Shown here: positions 33,173-46,004 of the stretch, one piece after another | How the letters are laid out: each line of letters starts with the position of its first letter | How positions within the stretch are numbered: position 1 is the stretch's first letter | Origin: Aspergillus flavus | Taxonomy: Eukaryota; Ascomycota; Eurotiomycetes; Eurotiales; Aspergillaceae | DNA length: 64,000 nt | Reading direction: 5' to 3' | NCBI RefSeq assembly: GCF_009017415.1 | Contig: NC_092407.1 | Location: 3,596,001 to 3,660,000, forward strand | The notes under the pieces: generated by a model | The model's database searches: none | The model's input: the letters and a program-made list of their open reading frames with translations, nothing else | What the model was told of the DNA's origin: nothing | Position numbers and translations under genes: made by a program

Positions 33173-34413
33173 TATGAACGTATTAATAGGTTTTGGGGGG
33201 CGGAAATATGGTGAGAGGTATGTTTAGAGGTCTATAATATTATGGGGCTCTTGGAGCGGGGAGTGACTATTTGTATGTACAGAAGGATTTGGCAATCCGG
33301 CAGCTATATGCGGAGTATTGATACCAAAAGTAGACACTAAATATAACCGAGGTTGGACGGCTGCGGTTGGCTTATGAGTCTAAAGTTTTAACCACTATTT
33401 GGGCATACTTGCTGGTCTCCACAAATTGCACAATATGAATTTTTAGTGGTTCGAATTGGAAGCTTGATGGATGCATTTCCTGGACTATATCTTGAGGCAA
33501 ATCGGTGTCCTGTTTCTCGTTAGTTTGTTGGCCTACTCGAATACGTCTACGTCTCCGGGGTATATATTCTTCTACAGATTAAAGCGGACCGAGGTAGCAG
33601 CCATGGTTAGTAAACCAGAAGTTCTTGGATGTCGGAAGTCATTAATGGCTTATACACAGTAGTCTATCTATTTAGCTTCAAGAGTATATATTCAAATCTA
33701 TACATCGATTCAGAGCACTACAGCAACGCTACCCCATAGTCTGTATCATCGTATACTACGGCAGTCTTTATCACGAGAAACCGACCAACCCTATTTTACT
33801 CAACCAGTTCCCAAGGCCTTCTCTTCATTTCAGCAGCAAGAAAAACCCCTTTAACATACATAAACAAGTACAGCTCATGATACCCTACTATCCCTTAAAT
33901 AGTTCAGGAAAACACAAACTATAGGGTACTACCACAACCACTCCCATCTCACCTGACTTCGCGTCACGCGTTCTGCCTCAGGCGACAAGATCGCCATGTC
34001 TAATCTCAGCCAGCGCCCGCAAGATGTATGTCCATAACACCAAGACGCCCCCTACTATATAAGCACGTTTTAATTGTAAGTCATCTTTCACATATAGGGA
34101 TAGGATTGCATTAATTTCGATAAGACACTAACAGAAAACCATATCTCCAGATTGCGCTCGCTGTCGCAAACCTCCGAAAATAATTTCTAACTCCGCATCT
34201 TCCTTACCCTTTCTTCCCGCTTCCTTCGATGCTCAAATCCGGTCGACGTGCCATTGACGCTTCGATTTACTCGATTTGATTCAACGGATTGGTTTCTGTA
34301 TAGTGCAGAGTGCAAGACGACAATTCACCTGAAGCAGAACTCACTGCGTCCTGGGCATCGGGGTACTGTTGTGTCGCGAAGGTCGGTCTGGATATATCAC
34401 AGCTAGTTGGAAG
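33173..34413. promoter_or_regulatory. Divergent intergenic region between thioesterase gene and orc4
   Basis: 1.24 kb between divergent start codons. AT-rich in the middle. A TGCGGAGTAT near 33309-33318 is a loose variant of the recurring TACGGAGTA word. No gene is recognised. Confidence 0.5.
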
Positions 34414-36633
34414 ATGAAGGAATCGCGGGCTAGCAAGCGGAGAAGGGTGTCTGATGCGCCTAGCGTAGATGGAGATGGGGATGTTGCAATGGGTGATGGG
34501 GTCGCCGCATCTCCGACACCGCAGAAAAACGCTCGGGACGACGAACACACAGGGTCACCGACCGCCTCACGATCAGCGCGACGTCGGGCGTCAAAAGGAG
34601 GCTCAAAAGTTGCGGAAGAAGAACCGGATAAAGAGAATGAGAATGGGCCAGAGACACCTTCTAGGCCTGGTCTACGATCGAGTGGGCGGCAGCGCAAAGC
34701 GCCCCAGAGATATGAAGACGAGGTAACTGGTACGCCTGCGTCGACTAGGAGGGCTCCCCCGGCGTCAGGACGCAGTGGTACCACCCCGAGGAGTACGCGG
34801 AAGGCAAGACATGTATCCGAAGACGACGACGAGGAGGTAGAGTCGCCGCAATCGGAGCCTCAGACCGAGAGGCTGACGAGGACGAGGTCCAGGAGACCTC
34901 CTGTGCGGTTTACTGGAACTGAGACAAATACGAATGGTGATGAGGAATTCGGGGTGCGGCAGTCCCCTTCTCCGGATGAATACCAGGATGGATTGGACGA
35001 TCTTGTCTCAATGCAATTACAACAAGATCTTGCCCAGAATGATTTCGCTGGGAAGGATGAGACTGTAATTGGCGGCGAAAAACTTCCGGCTTACGCTGAA
35101 TCATTGCAGACACTGTCTTACAACGGCTTGACCGCTGAACTGGGGGCGCTGACTACGATTATCCTTGACAAACTTACTGGCAAGAGATGTATTCCTTTGA
35201 AAGGCCTGGAGAGTGAGTATGACAAGGTTCATCAGCTTGTGGAGCAGACGGTCAGCGTTGGAGAGGGCAATTCGTTGTTACTTCTCGGATCACGAGGTTC
35301 CGGGAAAACCGCTATAGTCGAGACCATCATCTCGTCGCTAAAAAGGGAACACCACAATGACTTCCACGTCGTTCGTCTCAACGGGTTCTTGCATACAGAT
35401 GACCGGTTGGCGCTTCGTGAGATGTGGCGCCAGCTTGGTCGTGAAACCAATACTGAAGAAGAGGCGGGGAAAGTAAGCAGCTACGCGGACACGATGGCCA
35501 CTCTTCTCGCTCTCTTGTCGCACCCAGAGGAGCTGTTTGGTGCTTCTAATAATACAGATACCGTAACCGCAGCCAAGTCCATTGTTATTATACTGGATGA
35601 GTTCGACCTCTTTGTCACTCACCCACGTCAGACCCTCCTGTATAATCTGTTCGATATTGCGCAAGCGCGGAAGGCCCCTATCGCGGTCTTGGGCCTGACT
35701 ACGAAAGTGGATGTGACTGAGATGCTGGAAAAGCGAGTGAAGAGTCGGTTCAGCCATCGCTACGTCTATGTACCACTCCCAAGATCATTAGAAGGCTTTT
35801 CCGAAATTTGTCGAGCTGGTCTGGACCTGGAAGATAAGGAGGTTTCGGACTACTTGGAAGAGGCCAATCCCGAGACGCGCTCACTTATCACATCCGAAAA
35901 GTTCGCAAGGGTATTGGAAGGGTGGAGAGCGTATTTGCAGGTATCTTCACCTCCTGTTTGCAGTTTCAAACGTTGAAATAGCGAAGCTAACTCAGAATAG
36001 GGCCTGTGGAGTGATGAGGCGTTTCAAGCGCATTTACGGAGGATATTCTTTCAAACTAGATCGGCAAAGGAGTTCTTTACCAGCGCTTTGACTGGCATGA
36101 CGGAGCTGCATTACAGCACCTACGACCCCACAGGCGGAGCTGCCACGCTCCAGATCCCAACGCCAACCACCTTTAGCAGCCAAAGCCTATCTTGTCCAGA
36201 TCCCGGACCTCTGCCGTTCTCCACCTCGACGACGACCTCTGCCAGTCCCTCGTCGCTGCCCCTATCTTTGTTGTTGGCGGCCACCCGGCTGGCTGCGTTG
36301 TATGATCCGGGTCTAGAAGCTACACAGCCCCAGAGTCTGGCTCCCCTGGCGCTATCATTCCCCGCAGCATATGCCGAGTACGTCCGGCTTTTGACGTTCG
36401 CTAAAACATCGGCTTCCGTGTCCGGCGCCGCCGCAACCCCTGGACGAGTCTGGGGTCGGGACGTTGCGCGTGAAGCGTGGGAGAAGCTGATCAGTTGGGG
36501 GCTGATCAGTCCGGTTGGCGGAGGCAGTGGCACAGCAGATGGTCGGATGTTCCGGGTGGAAATTAGCTTTGAAGAAGTGGTTGACATGGCTGGATCAGGT
36601 GGTTCCCTGGGGAAATGGTGGCGCGACGGTTAA
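34414..36633 (+). CDS. orc4: Orc4, origin recognition complex subunit 4
   Basis: AAA+ subunit of the six-protein complex that marks replication origins and loads MCM. Two exons (34414-35940, 36001-36633) with a 60-nt intron give 720 codons (719 aa). The first ~220 residues are charged, Ser/Pro/Arg-rich and probably disordered (KRRRVSDAP, RSTRKARHVSEDDDEE), a long tail typical of filamentous fungi. The AAA+ core starts near residue 250: Walker A GSRGSGKT at 292-299, Walker B IVIILDEFD with D395 and E396, then GLTTKVDVTEMLEKRVKSRF as sensor and arginine-bearing segment. The C-terminal part is the winged-helix region, ending with FEEVVDMAGSGGSLGKWW. Confidence 0.94.
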
Positions 36634-39006
36634 TTTTTTATCTTGGGGTTAGTTTAGGCGTGCATACATTAGTGACTTCTCTGTCTCTCTCAGGGCTTAC
36701 ATGGCGCGCGGAACTTAGCAGGGAACCTCGCTGACAAGCGGTCAATGCAGGATCACCTCTCGGCTGATGCCCTAAAGGCCAACAGCCGAGTAAAATGAAA
36801 CGTCTTCTGTTTCTCCCTGATCCCCTTATCACTCGGCACCATAGATAGCATATAGTATTAATCAAATACGCAATATTGGGTATCGGCTTAGTTCGGCCAG
36901 TGTCCGAAAGTTAAGGGAACACTCCCCCCCTATAGACTAAGTAAACTCCAAATATTGCATGATGGTGAAAGAAAATGGGGTCGTCCCTGGACCTATAAGA
37001 TCTGTTTTAATGACGGTTGGGCGATCACTAGAGCCCGCGAGTCTCCGTCCGGTCTAAACATGCATGATGGCGTGGAACTGGATGTAACGATGAAACTAAA
37101 TGGGCAATCAACAGGAGAGACTAAACTCAGTCCGGTTGGTGGTGGATTGAGGGAGGTTCATGAAGAGGAATGGAACATGATTCTGCAGAGTGGTCAGATT
37201 AGCTAACTAACAAGCCTAACTACCAGGGGGTGTGAAGAAAGAGCCATGTGGAGAAAGATGGAGATGTTGGGGGATAGTGTGTCATTTTAGCTTGAAATGT
37301 CAACGAGGCTATAATATGAATAGTTATGATAATTATAGACATGCCTCTTTTCAGATTTTTTTCTTATTGGTTTAATTTCTCGTTTTCGTTTCCCCTTTTT
37401 AACTCTCTCTAGTCAAGTTACTCAACCGTTCGAATGACGGGTCGAGAAGCGAATCCGGTGCAACCCCCCTCTGGATGCATGGGTGCCTGGTCTAGCTCCA
37501 TGCCTGAAGTATTAGAATCGAATAGTAGAAGTACTCTTACATCCTTTGGTGCAGGCCGGCGACGAGACTAATACGGTTTGAGTTGTCACTGTCCGAAGTT
37601 AGTCCTGTACGGTGGTTAGTATTAGTATCTAGAGGCTGATGGAGACGCCCTTTTCCGGCTAGCCCTAAGTTTTAATCCTCCTGACTATTCTCCTGTCATC
37701 CTGGTCCCATCTCAACCGTATATCGAATAGCCAGCAAATCAGCGGCGCTTTCTCCACACTAATGCATGAAATGTCCTTCTGCTCCCTACCTAAGAGGAGT
37801 TGCTCACTGGTCTCGGCGGGGGTTATTGTAGGAGACGGATCGGGGAGGTGATTAGTGTGGACCAGCCAACGTTGTCCGGCTTATGCATTTGTTCTCTTTC
37901 AATTATGCATCTGACTGCATAGAGAGGGGTATTCAGTTGCGTTCATTAGAACTAATTTCCCGACACGATGAATGATATCGGATTAGAACATCGTTTCACT
38001 CATTTGGATAGTGATCCAATCCATTGGTATGGTGTGATCCTGAAACCTCCGCCAAAGAAAGTCAAGGGTACCGGGGAGGAGTGACATTTTGACGCGAGGA
38101 GGGCGAAGATGAAACCGACATTGACACAGTGGAAGGATCGCAATCAACCGCCAACATAACATCCCTGCTACCTCCGAACCAGGGTTAGTCGTTTAGCGAC
38201 GTCGCTAAGGCAGGTTGGTGGCCTGGGGCCGTGTCCAATAGGGTAAAGCAGCTTCATTCCGATCAGCTTATGCCAATTGAGATCTGCTAAGAAACGTTGC
38301 ATGATATGCGCGAGCATATACCGTTTTAAGTCGTGGCCCAGTCGACCGATTCCAAATCAACCCTGTTCATATCGGCAGTGGACGAGTCTGATTATACATC
38401 GTGAATTGTCATCCTCAGGCATCCGCCCCTGAAGTTAGTACTGACGACGAAGTACTTTTAGTTCTCCGGTGGATCCTCCAGACTCCATCGAACAACCGCT
38501 TAACCTCCTTCGCGTGGAAGCAAAGATCTGCACCTGCCAAATGAGAAGCTTCAACCGCCGAAGTTAGGTATCGGCCTGGTATTTTGGGCCGTCCCTTGCT
38601 TTTGCGTCCCCATCCTGTACCCGATCGCTGAGTTTGGTAAACCCGGGTGATGGACATGGGGCTGCAAGGGATCAAACATGCTTGTAGCCTTGTGCAGAAC
38701 TTGTGCCTACAGGCAAGGCAGCACTCTTGGCCCTGACGTTTGATGGACACCCGCCACATGGGTATCTGCAGTGTACCGTAGCAAATTCCAATCCCTGGTC
38801 GGCAACTGCTTGCTTCTAGGTAGAGGACGTCACAATACCAGCCCAGTTCCGTACTAATACGAGTATTGATACCCTGAAATTATACGACGGAACCGGACGG
38901 CCGGTGTAATGTTGTGTAACTGACAAGGTTCAACTTTTACCGCCTTCCCGGAAGATCCTCCACGTGCAGTCTCCAGCAAAAGTGACCCGATGCGTGGTTC
39001 GGAAAC

Positions 39007-39032
39007 TTTTTTTTTTTTTTTTTTTGGGGGGG
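39007..39032. repeat. Homopolymer T19 followed directly by G7
   Basis: Nineteen T residues (39007-39025) run directly into seven G residues (39026-39032) in the gene-free region. Such tracts are prone to length variation and sequencing error. Confidence 0.9.
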
Positions 39033-40621
39033 TTTGCTCTTGATATTGAGTTTTGTGGCTCAAAGAAAATTCCTATTTCAGTGGTGGCTGGACGGCGTTC
39101 TCCGATTGACATTCTACAGATCTCAAATCAACAGAGTTTGGAGGGAGATTAACTATATCATGATCCAATACCCCTACTTCCCCAGGCTCAAGTCCAAAGA
39201 ATGAGCATACGATCAATCCTCCCGTCCAACTATACATCCATCCCAGCCTCATCAAAGTATCCCCATAGCGACACGTAAACTCAATGCAATCAATTACATC
39301 ATGATTAGAATATCAGTCTACCGATCCCCTTACCTCACCGTGGGTCCCGGCAACGAAGTACCCGGTTTTTTTTTATAGTAGTATTTTTACTGATACTACC
39401 TCACAACACGATCATGGATCATGAATCATGGAATAATTAATCTCCTCAATACGGAGTACGGCACTAGTGAAGCCACCCCATCTTCTAGCGGCGTTCCAGA
39501 ACCCTTCTGGAAAACTTCTAGCGCCGCCGCCCCCTGAGAGCCTCGGATTGCCTTCGGAGAACAACACCGTCTCCGGACATGGAACCGCGTCAGTAAGATT
39601 AAACGGTTATTAATCATCCCATTCGGATGGGGCGGCGGCGGCGGGCCATTGTCGGTCGTTTCTTCATTTCAGTTCACAAATCTCTGAAGTTTGAACCCAC
39701 AACGGGGATGATATCATATTCAGAACGGGATCCGATCTGAGATGGAGTTCGCTACTTTCTCGGTAGATCTCGCTAGTCCAAACTCTCTTTGGTTGATTTT
39801 TGCTTTTTTTGCCGCCCCTTTAACCTCAATTTGTCACAGAAAGTTTAATTGAGCAATGGATGGGATAGGAAATTTCGGAACTTGCCGTCGTAGTCCCTGA
39901 CGGTCTGGATGGGAAAAGGGATGGCCCAGCTCCTGAAGTCTAGATATCAATCCTTTTTTGTTTCAGGGGATCCCAATTTTTGAGGATCTATCTATAGTTT
40001 AGGTTGGAGTTGTGACGATAACTTAGTCAGCGACTGCGGAAATTATATCCTTATCTTTCCGCGTTTTTCCTCGACTGGACGGGCGTCTGGAACCGCTCAC
40101 AGGCGAATCCTCCAACCGGGAAAATGGAGGCAAGAAAGGAACAAAGGATGAGAAACTACGGAGTAAAGATTTCATCTCTAAAATCCCCCCCTTTCCATTT
40201 TCGCAGAAAACATATTCTAGCACGGTAATAAGTAGCGACTGCGTAGCGAACTGGTCTATGCGCTGGAGATAGATATGAAATCAGAATAGAGTGAAATCCT
40301 AGCGTCGATACACACATTTATTTAACTTACTTAACTACCTCGATATAGTAAATCGTCCTTTTCATAAAAGAATCCCTGTCGCCCCCAGACTTGACTAAAA
40401 AAATAAAAAATAGATAACAAACCAAACACCAACCCAACCCATTCCGGTAAATTACCTTCTTCCCGCCGATACGACCAGTGAACCAGTGAAGAAAAGGAAA
40501 AGAAAAGCCACCTAGTAACGAAAAACCACGTGGCGCCCACAAACCCAGCACTATTTTCTGCTCAACTCTTCCCAGTTCTCTTCCCTGATTGAGTTTAAAC
40601 TCCCCAATTTTTCCTTTTTCC

Positions 40622-40647
40622 TTTTTTTTTTTTTTTTTTTTTTTTTT
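40622..40647. repeat. Poly-T tract of 26 nt
   Basis: An uninterrupted T26 run inside a wider pyrimidine-rich block of the gene-free region. Confidence 0.9.
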
Positions 40648-43600
40648 GGCCATCTGGAAGTCAGTCAGTCAAATCGAGCTGGAAATTAAATTACTAGTTC
40701 AACCTGGCTTCTCTTCCCTTCTTTTTTCTTCCGACACTGGTCCAGTCCCCAGCCCCCCACACAGTTTAGTTGACCTCTTTGACCGCTACAAGAAAATGGG
40801 TCCATGTCCCTAGTAGTAGTCTAATTGTGACTAGAGATGTTTCAGGATAGAGGACCGACTGTTTTGTATTTTTTTTTTCTTTTTCTTTTTTTCTTTTTTG
40901 TCTCTTGGGGGTTTTGGTCTTGTCTTTGCGGTCTGGCATCTTTTTTTGTGGAATCTCGGATTTTCCGGTTGATGGTAATAGGTAGAAGAGACCTGCTTTC
41001 TTCATCCTTAGTAATAAGTTTCTTCATCGTGGTGTCCACTGTCCACTGTGGAATGTGGATAGAATACTGTGCGCTAAGTGCTAAATTCCTACTCAGACCT
41101 CCTTAGTCACTTACTTAGTTACTTACTTGACTAATCTACCCCAATTACCTAGCTCCATAGTATCTACTAAACTATATAGGTATTGGAGTAGGCCGAGATA
41201 TGGAGTACACGCAAGTTCACAACGGAGTAAAGAAGTATATGTATAGCGATCCACAGATAAGGAAAAAACAAACGAAATGAATCAATGGGCTGACCAGGTT
41301 CCGAGGAAAGATGTGCGTTTTACGTCATGGAGGATTTTGTGTCTGATCCTCTCATCCTGGATTCTGTGTTTCTGGTTGGGGTAATGTATGTATGTATGTG
41401 TTATGGGGTTGGTTGTTCTGTGTTTGATGTGTCTAATGAAGGGGGTTCTGGATACGAGTTGATGGACGTCGAGAAGGATTCTGATCCTGTGCTAGGTAGT
41501 TCTATCTGTACCTGTTATGCGGATAGCCGCGTTTTTAATGTATGTTCTATATTAAGAAGGTTTTCTAGGGCTTGGGAGTTTGGGATCGGCCTTGTTGTGA
41601 TTTGGTCTCTTGGAGTTGGTACAGCCGGTAGCCGAGGGATGACGATGAAGAAGACAGACAGAAAAAGAAGAACGGATCTCTACCTTCATTGCTTATTTCC
41701 TATGCCTTAATGAAAAAATTTGCTAGATGAAGAGGCAAAAAAAACTTGTCAAAAGAAAGAGACCGAATGTGGCTGTTGCTTGGCAACATCTAGGCCCTTA
41801 TCATATCTGACTCGGTCGCAAGCCACATCCCCAACGCTACTGACTCTTATTCTGGTTCCCACAGGCAAACCGCAGGGACGTCCGGCACACGGAGGAACTT
41901 GCATCCGTCCACTAGGATCGTCGAACTGGAATGAGCCTCGATTTGACCTGTCATCATTCTAGACTCAGGCGTGTCAACCAGCTGGGGATTATCCCTGTTA
42001 TTTTTGTCTCGCGTGGCGGCCAGGGATCTTCGTTTCATGACACGGAGGGAGAGGATCTCTTATGCAGGGGCTACAGGGCATTAGTCGTGCTTAGTGGGAA
42101 GGATTGAGGCCCGTCGTCGTAGTTCTGTAGTAGGTGCATTGATGATGCATGATATATATCAAGTTCCAACTCTATGTATACGTGAGTTCTCCTGCTTCTT
42201 GGGAGGCTCACCTTGTTCTGTGTTGGTTAAGAGAGGTGGATATGAGGAAGTGAGATCGTATAACATTATCAACCCCCACTCCATGTGTTTACTAATGGAA
42301 ACACGACAAGGAAAAAAGGACGTTGGCTGACAGTTCCCGGACCTTGTTTGATGTTGCCTTGTTGAGGCGTGGACATGCTCACGGGACGTCCGCGTGATCA
42401 TTTCAGGATTGGGGTTGGTCTTTTTTGATTGAGAGACACCATGAAATCTGCAGTCTTACCGCAACTTTGCAAAGGATGCCAAGAATACCGATTGATACCT
42501 GGAGGAATTCAATCGAAAGATGTGCCCCAGGTGAATTGCGCCATTGTGGTCCAAGGCCCTCTCACCGCTTCGTATTCTTTTTCTAGAAGAGTGGGGACGG
42601 CCCTCAGGACGCTGGGTCGACCCGAGAAGTGGAATTCACACGGTCAATATTCGGGATATATCCATTGACTCGTAACGAGGGGTCCGGAGCGTATGCTAGA
42701 ATGAGCACCGCTTCTGATTCTTTGACCCCTATCTCATCCCGCGCTATACCGTCCACGTAGCGGCATCTCTGTGGGAGCGACTTCAATGGGGAGGAAACCT
42801 TCGCGATAACCCAAAAACCTGATATTGGGCATGGATGGAAACCTTATTGCGCGGGTCTCGGTGGTAATAAGCAACGTTATATCCGAATTAGAGCTCATGT
42901 CAGATTTGGCGATCAGACTTTGGGCTAAAGGAGCCTCAGAGGAGGGGAAATGAGAGTCGGAAGGAAACAGGATCAGGAGGGCGCTTTGAGTTTCAGATCC
43001 TGGGTGTGATCCCCTCGAGACGGCAACTTTTTGACTTTGTGGCTGACTTGATTGGTCCGTTCCCGATTGTTTTTGCTTCCAGTATTCGGACATTTATTAG
43101 ACGAGCCGACCAGTAGGTATGCATTGGGTGGTGATTATGAAACAGTTGTTAGTTGGTGATATGTCTAACTGGAAAGATGATGCGAAGCTAGTCGATTGTC
43201 GCGCACAACGCGGCAAACTGATTCGGGGGCTAATCCATTTCGGTCACCAATATGATTACCTATGAATATGGGACCTCACTAAGTAAGCTAAGAATGATCT
43301 TGCTTAGTTCCCAGGATGTATGAATAGAGTCCTGTTTCCATTGTAACCGTTATGTACGTCAGTCCGGTACGTATGCTGCCAATGATGTAGGAGCTAGGAG
43401 CTCCTTCTCGACTGGAGTTATTCCAGCTCTCCAGTAGCCAATTAACCTTCAAGATCGAAGAACGGCAAAGGTTAAGCGGTCGTCATTTACCTGTCAGAAA
43501 ACTGTTGAAACTCTACTTCGTAGCATGAACCCTGAGAGTATCCATCGATTGCGAGATTGACTGGATGAGCGGCGGCTGACAAGGTAGCCAAGCCGACCAA

Positions 43601-45041
43601 GTAAACCAAAACCATCCCACCATTCCTTCTCCACGTGCGTCCACGTGGACCGCATGGATCTCGGTTAGGAGAAAAAAGAATACATCTGGAAGAGTCATGG
43701 AAACGAAAGACTGGTCACAATTGCTTCAAGAAAGATCCATCGCTACTCAGCCACACGGGAAGGAAACTTGTTCCACTTCTTTCTACCTTGATTTTCTTTT
43801 TCTTTTCCTTTTCTGTTTTTGTTGTTTTTGTTCCGCCCTCTCTCTTTCTCAACACCCGCTGTGCTAGTTATGTTTAGACGCGGGTAATGTCGGTCGGCCC
43901 ACGATTTGAAATATAATGAGGCAATACAACGTAATAACGACGATTGGTTACTGGTTGGATCGATCAGATTGGAGAACAATCCATATGCAAGCCAGTAAAT
44001 AGTCTCAATACTACAAGCAGCTAGTAGAAACTTAATGCCATGTGGGTGAGTTGATATATCATCAAATGCCTTTCCCTCAGATCCCTTCATCATGAGAGTT
44101 AGTAGCAAGTTAAATAGTATAGATCTATCCTCTGGGACGGGGGCTTGATCTGCATCCAACCATTGCTTGATTTCCCTTTGGTTGGTGGTCAAAATGGAAA
44201 CGCGCGGTGTTGTTCGCGGGAAAGGCTCTTCCCACGTGGACGACGAGATGAAAGGAAAGGGTTTAAGGAACGACAAGGATCCTGATTCTCCATAGCCGTT
44301 GGGAAATGATGATTCCAGCGACTTCCCAAGGTTCCTCCTCAGTAGCCTTACTTCTGGAGGAAAAGTGCTGGAGCCTGGAGGTATTTCCCGGGCCCACCTT
44401 TTGCAGTATTGAGAAAATGATGGGCCTTCCTAGTGGAGAGACCGAAAGAGAACGTCGATAGGCTGGGTGGTCGCTTTTCACAAGTGTGACAACACAAAAG
44501 CGTGGCTGATTAAGGTACTAGTGTCTGAACTAATCTAGGATAAGTAAGAGCCTTCATGCGAGTGTTTGCAACCCGGCACTCTGACTGGTTCGCTACAGTT
44601 GGGGATTTCCCGGCAATGAGTCAAAGACTGGTGATCGTTACTGGATCTGGTGGGGTTCAGAATTCAGAGCCTTCCAAGGTAGGAAGGTGTATTTTTGATT
44701 TTCCCTGATTTTCCATTTGTTCTTCTCGTTTGAAAACGTGACGGCTGGCTTGGTTCAACGTTTGTCCATGTTTCGGTGTTGCCGGGTGGTCGTACAAAGG
44801 AAAAAGTTGTAAGGGTATGCCCGCCACGAGCCACGTTTCTCTTGGGCTTGTGTCCTGAGATCCTTCAGGACTGGTCCAGGGGTTTGGGCCCGATCACGTT
44901 ATACTTTGCTGAGGCTGGCTGACCCAAGCATAACAAAACAGAAAGGGAGGGCTAAGTACGGAGTATGATAGGAGACCAAGAGGAAAACAAACAATCGGGA
45001 GAAGAAGTGTAACTTAAGGGAAAGCGGTAGAAAGAAACCAA

Positions 45042-45065
45042 TACCTGGGTACCTGGGTACCTGGG
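45042..45065. repeat. TACCTGGG three-copy tandem repeat
   Basis: Three perfect head-to-tail copies of the 8-mer TACCTGGG lie about 1.5 kb upstream of flbA. They could be a minisatellite or a clustered protein-binding site. Confidence 0.85.
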
Positions 45066-46004
45066 GCTAGATAAATAAGTTGTTACCATAGGAGTGCCCT
45101 CCCGCTGCAGCACTAGTAGTAGTACATACCTTCCTTACCATTGTTAGTGCATGCATCTCATGAGACCCAATACTTGTTTTCCCATCTAAGCTCCCACTCC
45201 CTTACCTTCTTCAAGGTTGGTGCTCCTCTTTTGTGAGAAGATAGCCCATACTTTAATACTTTGTTAATAATAATATGTTAAGGAGAAGAAGGGGGAAATA
45301 TTAGGCGGTCTGCCGAAACTCTCCCCCAGGCGTAGATTCCGCTGATCATCCGACGCTTGCAGTGTACAGGAGGAGAAGAAGTCCCACTTCAAAGCTGAAA
45401 GTTGAAAGTGGTTAACAGACGTAGCCCAGATCATTTTCGGTCGGGTATTATCAGGTAACGGCATGGTATCGTGGTGACATCGATACAGAGCTGCAACTGA
45501 TGTTACCATCACCCAAGAGTCCATGAGTAAGGTAGATACAGTACATACATACTTTATGCTTTTGTCCTGGGCGATACAGGATATCCTTGCATCGCGAGTT
45601 ACTAGTTGATTTATAGGGGAAGCAATCCCGTGTCCCATGACAAAGAAGTGAGATCAAATTGAATTCCTCGTGGACTTTATAAAAAACCTAAAATAAAGAA
45701 ACAGAAAGAAGCTCAGCATGATGGCATCTGTAACTAAGATTAGATTACTGTATACATTGTGACACGAAGTAACCCTGGACGCGGTCACAGTAGGTAACGA
45801 GACCCGGTAATCGTCATCAGGTATGGTACGGAACGGCTGCGCCCAAAGCAAGAATTCCTTACTACTACAGTACCTACCATGTCGGACTCTGCAGGGAAGG
45901 GAGGCCTCTCTGATCGCCCCAAAGGACGATCCATCCACACCTTTGTCCTTGGCCCACGTTGTCTGGTGCATGAAACCGTCCGCGTGCACAGTGGGTCAAG
46001 AATG

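Noticed and set aside
38415..38759. 114-codon minus-strand open frame with several cysteines
   Set aside because: The cysteine spacing does not fit a zinc cluster or PHD/RING pattern, and there is no supporting context.
39680..39700. B-box-like GGGTTCAAA on the minus strand
   Set aside because: No A box, acceptor stem or anticodon stem at the proper distance.
43743..44276. 177-codon minus-strand open frame in the 10-kb gene-free region
   Set aside because: It begins at TTG, lacks an early ATG, ends in low-complexity Lys/Asn/Arg sequence and matches no family I know.
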